From assembly GCA_903848645.1 (NCBI GenBank), contig CAINGU010000082.1, forward strand, positions 62,001 through 126,000: 64,000 nt of DNA, given 5' to 3'. This DNA is from an uncultured cyanobacterium. Its GTDB lineage: Bacteria > Cyanobacteriota > Cyanobacteriia > Cyanobacteriales > Nostocaceae. The position numbers and the translations under genes are program-made. Position 1 is the stretch's first letter. The number at the start of each line of letters is the position of its first letter. Below the pieces are notes generated by a model. The model ran no database searches. It saw only the letters and a list, made by a program, of their open reading frames with translations, and was not told where the DNA came from. Positions 60,539-64,000 of the stretch are shown here, piece by piece.

Positions 60539-61672
60539 ATGAATAAACCGATTCTCCTCTCGACTCCCCATATAGGAAACCAAGAATTAGCATTCGTTAA
60601 AGAAGCATTTGATACTAATTGGATTGCCCCTGTCGGTCCTCATGTTGATGCTTTTGAACAGGAGTTTTGTCAAGTAACTGGTGCTAGTTATGCGGCTGCT
60701 GTGAGTTCGGGAACTGCGGCTTTACATTTAGCTTTGCAATTAGTTGGAGTCACATCAGGAGATGAAGTTTTTTGTTCTACTTTAACCTTTGCAGCTACCG
60801 CTAATCCGATTACTTATTTAGGTGCAAAACCAGTTTTTATTGATAGCGATCGCATATCCTGGAATATGAACCCAAACCTGTTGCAGGAAGCTTTACAAAA
60901 ACGCGCCTATTTTGGTAAATTGCCCAAAGCAGTTGTAGTTGTACATCTTTATGGTCAAAGTGCAGATATTGAACCAATTCTCCAAGTTTGTAATCAATAT
61001 AATATTCCTCTCATTGAAGATGCAGCAGAAGCTTTAGGGGCTACCTACAAAGGGCTTTCTCCTGGTACTTTTGGGAAGTTTGGTATCTACTCTTTTAATG
61101 GTAATAAAATCATTACTACTTCTGGTGGAGGAATGTTAGTTTCTGATGATGATCAATTAATTGCCAAAGCCAAATTTCTAGCCACCCAAGCCCGTGATCC
61201 CGCACCCCATTATCAACATTCAGAAATAGGATATAACTATCGTCTTAGTAATGTTTTAGCAGGAATTGGTCGTGGTCAATTACAAGTTTTAAATGAACGA
61301 GTAGCAGCTAGACGACGCAACTTTGAAATTTACCAATCTGCTTTGGGAAATCTACCGGGAATAGAATTTATGCCCGAAGCTAATTTTGGAGATTCTACTC
61401 GATGGTTAACGGCTTTAACAATCACCCCAGAAGCTTTTGGTGCAGATAGAGAATACATCCGTATTCAACTTGCTAAACAGCAAATTGAAGCTCGTCCTGT
61501 GTGGAAACCATTGCATCTCCAACCTGTATTTTCTGAATGTGAATATATTGGTGCTGAAGTAGCTGAAGATTTATTTGTCCATGGTCTTTGTTTACCTTCT
61601 GGCTCTAATTTAACAGATGAAGATTTAGTCAGAGTAATTGATGCTATTAAAGCCATTTACTCTCCAAGTTGA
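60539..61672 (+). CDS. DegT/DnrJ/EryC1 sugar aminotransferase (PglE-like)
   Basis: 377 residues, PLP fold I. The phosphate-binding SSGTAALHLALQL is near 56-68, the Asp partner in IPLIEDAAEALGATYKG and the Schiff-base Lys near 189 in SFNGNKIITTSGGG. These enzymes aminate a keto-sugar nucleotide; the NGNKIITTSGGG form is typical of UDP-4-keto-6-deoxy-GlcNAc aminotransferases such as PglE. It pairs with the dehydratase at 37830 and PglD-like proteins to give a 4-amino-4,6-dideoxy sugar. 91 bp separate it from the FemAB-like gene. Confidence 0.94.
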   Translation: MNKPILLSTPHIGNQELAFVKEAFDTNWIAPVGPHVDAFEQEFCQVTGASYAAAVSSGTAALHLALQLVGVTSGDEVFCSTLTFAATANPITYLGAKPVFIDSDRISWNMNPNLLQEALQKRAYFGKLPKAVVVVHLYGQSADIEPILQVCNQYNIPLIEDAAEALGATYKGLSPGTFGKFGIYSFNGNKIITTSGGGMLVSDDDQLIAKAKFLATQARDPAPHYQHSEIGYNYRLSNVLAGIGRGQLQVLNERVAARRRNFEIYQSALGNLPGIEFMPEANFGDSTRWLTALTITPEAFGADREYIRIQLAKQQIEARPVWKPLHLQPVFSECEYIGAEVAEDLFVHGLCLPSGSNLTDEDLVRVIDAIKAIYSPS

Positions 61673-61701
61673 AAAACATACATGAAAAACTTTAATTTCT
61701 T

Positions 61702-63888
61702 ATGGAATTACAAGAATCTTCTATATCTCTAGAAAAATATTGGACGATCCTCAAACGTCGTTGGTTTGCCACTTTATCTATTACTTTTTGTGTTTTTCTG
61801 ACATCACAGTTAGCTTTATTTTTCAAGAAACCTATTTATTTAGCAGAAGGTAAATTGCGTTTTCAACGAAGTAATACTACTTCTTCTCTCACTGGATTAG
61901 GGGCAGAAATAGGCAAATTAGATCCTCTAATGCAGCAGGGTAATCCTATTAATACAGAGGTAGAAGTAATCCGTTCTCTTCCTCTTATAGTAATAACTAT
62001 TAACAGATTAAGTCTCAAAGATAATAAAGGTAATGTTTTAAAAACTAAGAAATTTCTCAAACAACTTACTGTCAAAGAAGTTAAAGGTGCTGATGTTCTT
62101 CAAATTACCTACAAGGATACTAACCCAAAAACTGCTGCCTACGTTGTAAATGAGCTAATCAAAGTTTATTTAGAACAAAATGTATCTTCACGCAGAGCCG
62201 AAGCAGCCGCAGCCAGGAAATTCATCGAAAACCAACTACCAAAAGCCGAATTAGTAGTCCGTCAAGCCGAATCAGAATTAGCAACTTTTAAAGAGCAAAA
62301 TAAAGTTGTTTCTTTGCAGGAAGAAGCCACTAAAGGAGTAGAAGTTATTAGTGATTTACAAATAAAAATTAACGATGCTCAATCTCAATTAGCTAATTTT
62401 AAATCACAATCTCAAGCAATTAGTCAACAATTAAGAATGCAGCCTGACAAGGCATTAGTAGTCACTTCTGTCAGCCAAATTTCTGGAGTCCAAGATATTC
62501 TTAAAGAAATTCAACAGCTACAATCCCAATTAGCCAATAAACAAACAGTTTTACAGAATGATCATCCACAAATTATAGATTTACAAGATAAAATTATTTC
62601 TTTAAATAGGGTTATTGATAACAGAATAACCCAGGCTGTAGGTAAAAATAACCTATCACCACAAAGTAACTTACAATTGAGTGCTTTACAACAACAACTC
62701 TCTACTAGACTCGTAGAATTAGAATCTAACCGTAAAGGTTTAAAAAGTCAAGCTGATTCTTTGTTAAAGTTACAATCTGCGTATAAACAAAGATTGAATA
62801 ACTTACCCAGATTGGAAGAAAATCAGCGGCAGTTAGAACGTAAACTACAAGCAGCACAAGCTACCTATTCTCTGTTGCTTCAGAAGCTACAAGAAAGTAG
62901 AATAGCTGAAAATCAAAATTTAGGTAATGCTACTAAGCTATCCGACGCTCAAATTCCTGATGAACCTACTTTATCTGCTATGGTTTCCTATTTAAGTTCA
63001 GGATTACTTAGTATATTGGCAGCTTTGATTACTATATATATTTTAGAAATAAAAGATAAATCTATCAAGACTGTTGATGAAGCTAAAGAATTACTAGGAT
63101 TGACTTTGTTAGGAGTTATTCCTACAGCTATTAAGTGGAAAAGATCCTCTAACATTTATGAAGAAAATGAATCCTATAGTCAAAGGATTATCATTCGAGA
63201 TTTTCCTCGTTCTTCCATTAGTGAATCTTACCGAATGTTGAGGGCAAATCTTAATTTTATTAGTGCTGACAAAGAGTTAAAAGTTATTGTTGTCACCAGT
63301 TCTGTACCCAAAGAAGGTAAATCAACAGTAGCGGCTAATTTAGCTACAGCAATGGCACAAATGGATCGACAAGTTTTATTAATAGATGGAGATTTGCACC
63401 GTCCAGTCCAGCATAAAATTTGGGATTTGATTAATAATCAAGGTTTAAGTAATTTGATTTTCAAACACGAGGAAATTAGCAATACGATTAAAAAAGTGAT
63501 GCCTAACTTAGATGTTTTGACTTCTGGTATAGTTCCTCCTAGTCCTGCATCTCTTCTCGACTCACAGCGAATGGCTACTTTAATGGCAAATTTTGCTGAT
63601 AAATATGACTTCGTAATTGTTGATGCACCAGCTTTAAATGTGGCTGCTGATGCTGTTACTTTAGGACAAATGGCTGATGGAGTTTTATTAGTAGTTCGTC
63701 CTGGTGTCGTTGATTCTGTAAATGCTAATTTTGCTAAAGAACTATTAGCAAAATCTGGTCAAAATGTCTTAGGACAAGTGGTTAATGGTGTGATTCTCAA
63801 AAACGAACCTCACAGCTATTACTACTTTCAAGAAGAAGACTATTTACAAAAAATCAATCAAGAGTCTCAAGAACCTGTAAAAGTTTAA
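61702..63888 (+). CDS. Wzc-type chain-length determinant fused to BY-kinase
   Basis: 728 residues. Wzz domain between two membrane segments (about 20-41 and 428-447) with a long periplasmic coiled coil (about 160-400; AAARKFIENQLPKAELVVRQ). The cytoplasmic tyrosine kinase starts at about 500: Walker A SVPKEGKSTVAANLATAM, Walker A' VLLIDGDLHRPVQ, Walker B FVIVDAPAL. The C-terminus has a tyrosine cluster (HSYYYFQEEDYLQ) for autophosphorylation. It controls polymer length and export in the Wzx/Wzy pathway. The partner phosphatase (Wzb) and outer-membrane Wza are not in the window. Confidence 0.95.
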   Translation: MELQESSISLEKYWTILKRRWFATLSITFCVFLTSQLALFFKKPIYLAEGKLRFQRSNTTSSLTGLGAEIGKLDPLMQQGNPINTEVEVIRSLPLIVITINRLSLKDNKGNVLKTKKFLKQLTVKEVKGADVLQITYKDTNPKTAAYVVNELIKVYLEQNVSSRRAEAAAARKFIENQLPKAELVVRQAESELATFKEQNKVVSLQEEATKGVEVISDLQIKINDAQSQLANFKSQSQAISQQLRMQPDKALVVTSVSQISGVQDILKEIQQLQSQLANKQTVLQNDHPQIIDLQDKIISLNRVIDNRITQAVGKNNLSPQSNLQLSALQQQLSTRLVELESNRKGLKSQADSLLKLQSAYKQRLNNLPRLEENQRQLERKLQAAQATYSLLLQKLQESRIAENQNLGNATKLSDAQIPDEPTLSAMVSYLSSGLLSILAALITIYILEIKDKSIKTVDEAKELLGLTLLGVIPTAIKWKRSSNIYEENESYSQRIIIRDFPRSSISESYRMLRANLNFISADKELKVIVVTSSVPKEGKSTVAANLATAMAQMDRQVLLIDGDLHRPVQHKIWDLINNQGLSNLIFKHEEISNTIKKVMPNLDVLTSGIVPPSPASLLDSQRMATLMANFADKYDFVIVDAPALNVAADAVTLGQMADGVLLVVRPGVVDSVNANFAKELLAKSGQNVLGQVVNGVILKNEPHSYYYFQEEDYLQKINQESQEPVKV

Positions 63889-64000
63889 CTAATTCTTAGT
63901 TTTAACTAAGTAGGTTGGCGTTAAAAATTGTCGTTATGACAAGGGAACAGGGAACAGAGAAGAGGTTTTGGGCAACTTTACTTTTCGTTACATATTACTT

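Overview
This window comes from a filamentous, probably heterocyst-forming cyanobacterium (Nostocales; an Anabaena, Dolichospermum, Aphanizomenon or Nostoc relative). The evidence is the many copies of the HIP1 octamer GCGATCGC, the heptamer tandem repeats and dispersed palindromes typical of this order, a plant-type ferredoxin-dependent glutamate synthase, a HetZ-like protein, and the gene order rpsL-rpsG-fusA-tuf-rpsJ. No rRNA, tRNA, CRISPR array or complete insertion sequence was found.

Layout. 1-2979: a LuxR-HTH/TPR protein, a shrunken vMAP-HTH/WD40 protein and a Lon-N-domain protein. 3186-8408 (minus strand): the str-type translation operon. 8573-11530 (minus strand): an IscA/HesB-type Fe-S protein, a mannose-6-phosphate-isomerase-like cupin and a secreted phosphodiester glycosidase. 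12150-17990: glutamate synthase converging on a NodB-type deacetylase. 18680-36882: a housekeeping mixture (FIST sensor protein, metallophosphoesterase, trmB, a helical protein, a Pmp3-like peptide, a holin-like protein, tex, a HetZ-family protein, a TsaC/Sua5 protein, larC, a flippase-like membrane protein, a TldE/TldD pair split by a four-helix-bundle gene, ilvN). Many small palindromic or MITE-like elements lie between these genes, as does one broken Uma2-family gene.

37830-63888 (plus strand): a 26-kb exopolysaccharide locus. It contains a membrane-bound UDP-HexNAc 4,6-dehydratase, a beta-propeller glycan protein, Wzx, Wzy, four-plus glycosyl/sugar transferases, an SDR epimerase, a membrane-anchored beta-helix protein, a PglC-like initiating transferase, two PglD/NeuD-like acyltransferases, a PglE-like aminotransferase and a fused Wzz/BY-kinase. 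Dehydratase, aminotransferase, acyltransferase and phosphoglycosyl transferase together make the parts list of a bacillosamine-like 4-amino-4,6-dideoxy sugar used as the first sugar of the repeat unit.

The most interesting part is 51101-61672. Two paralogous PglD-like acyltransferases bracket a 1538-residue NRPS-like protein (formyltransferase, half condensation domain, adenylation domain split by a luciferase-like monooxygenase, carrier domain), a free acyl carrier protein and a complete KAS III. A FemAB-like acyltransferase and the aminotransferase follow. My manual read of the adenylation pocket gives a glycine-like code. I propose that this module builds a formylated and/or oxidised glycyl (or short acyl) group and loads it on an amino sugar of the exopolysaccharide. 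That is inference; each domain assignment is read from the sequence. The four-gene block just before it is flanked by a 77-bp direct repeat that includes the last codons of a glycosyltransferase gene, so the locus looks assembled from cassettes.
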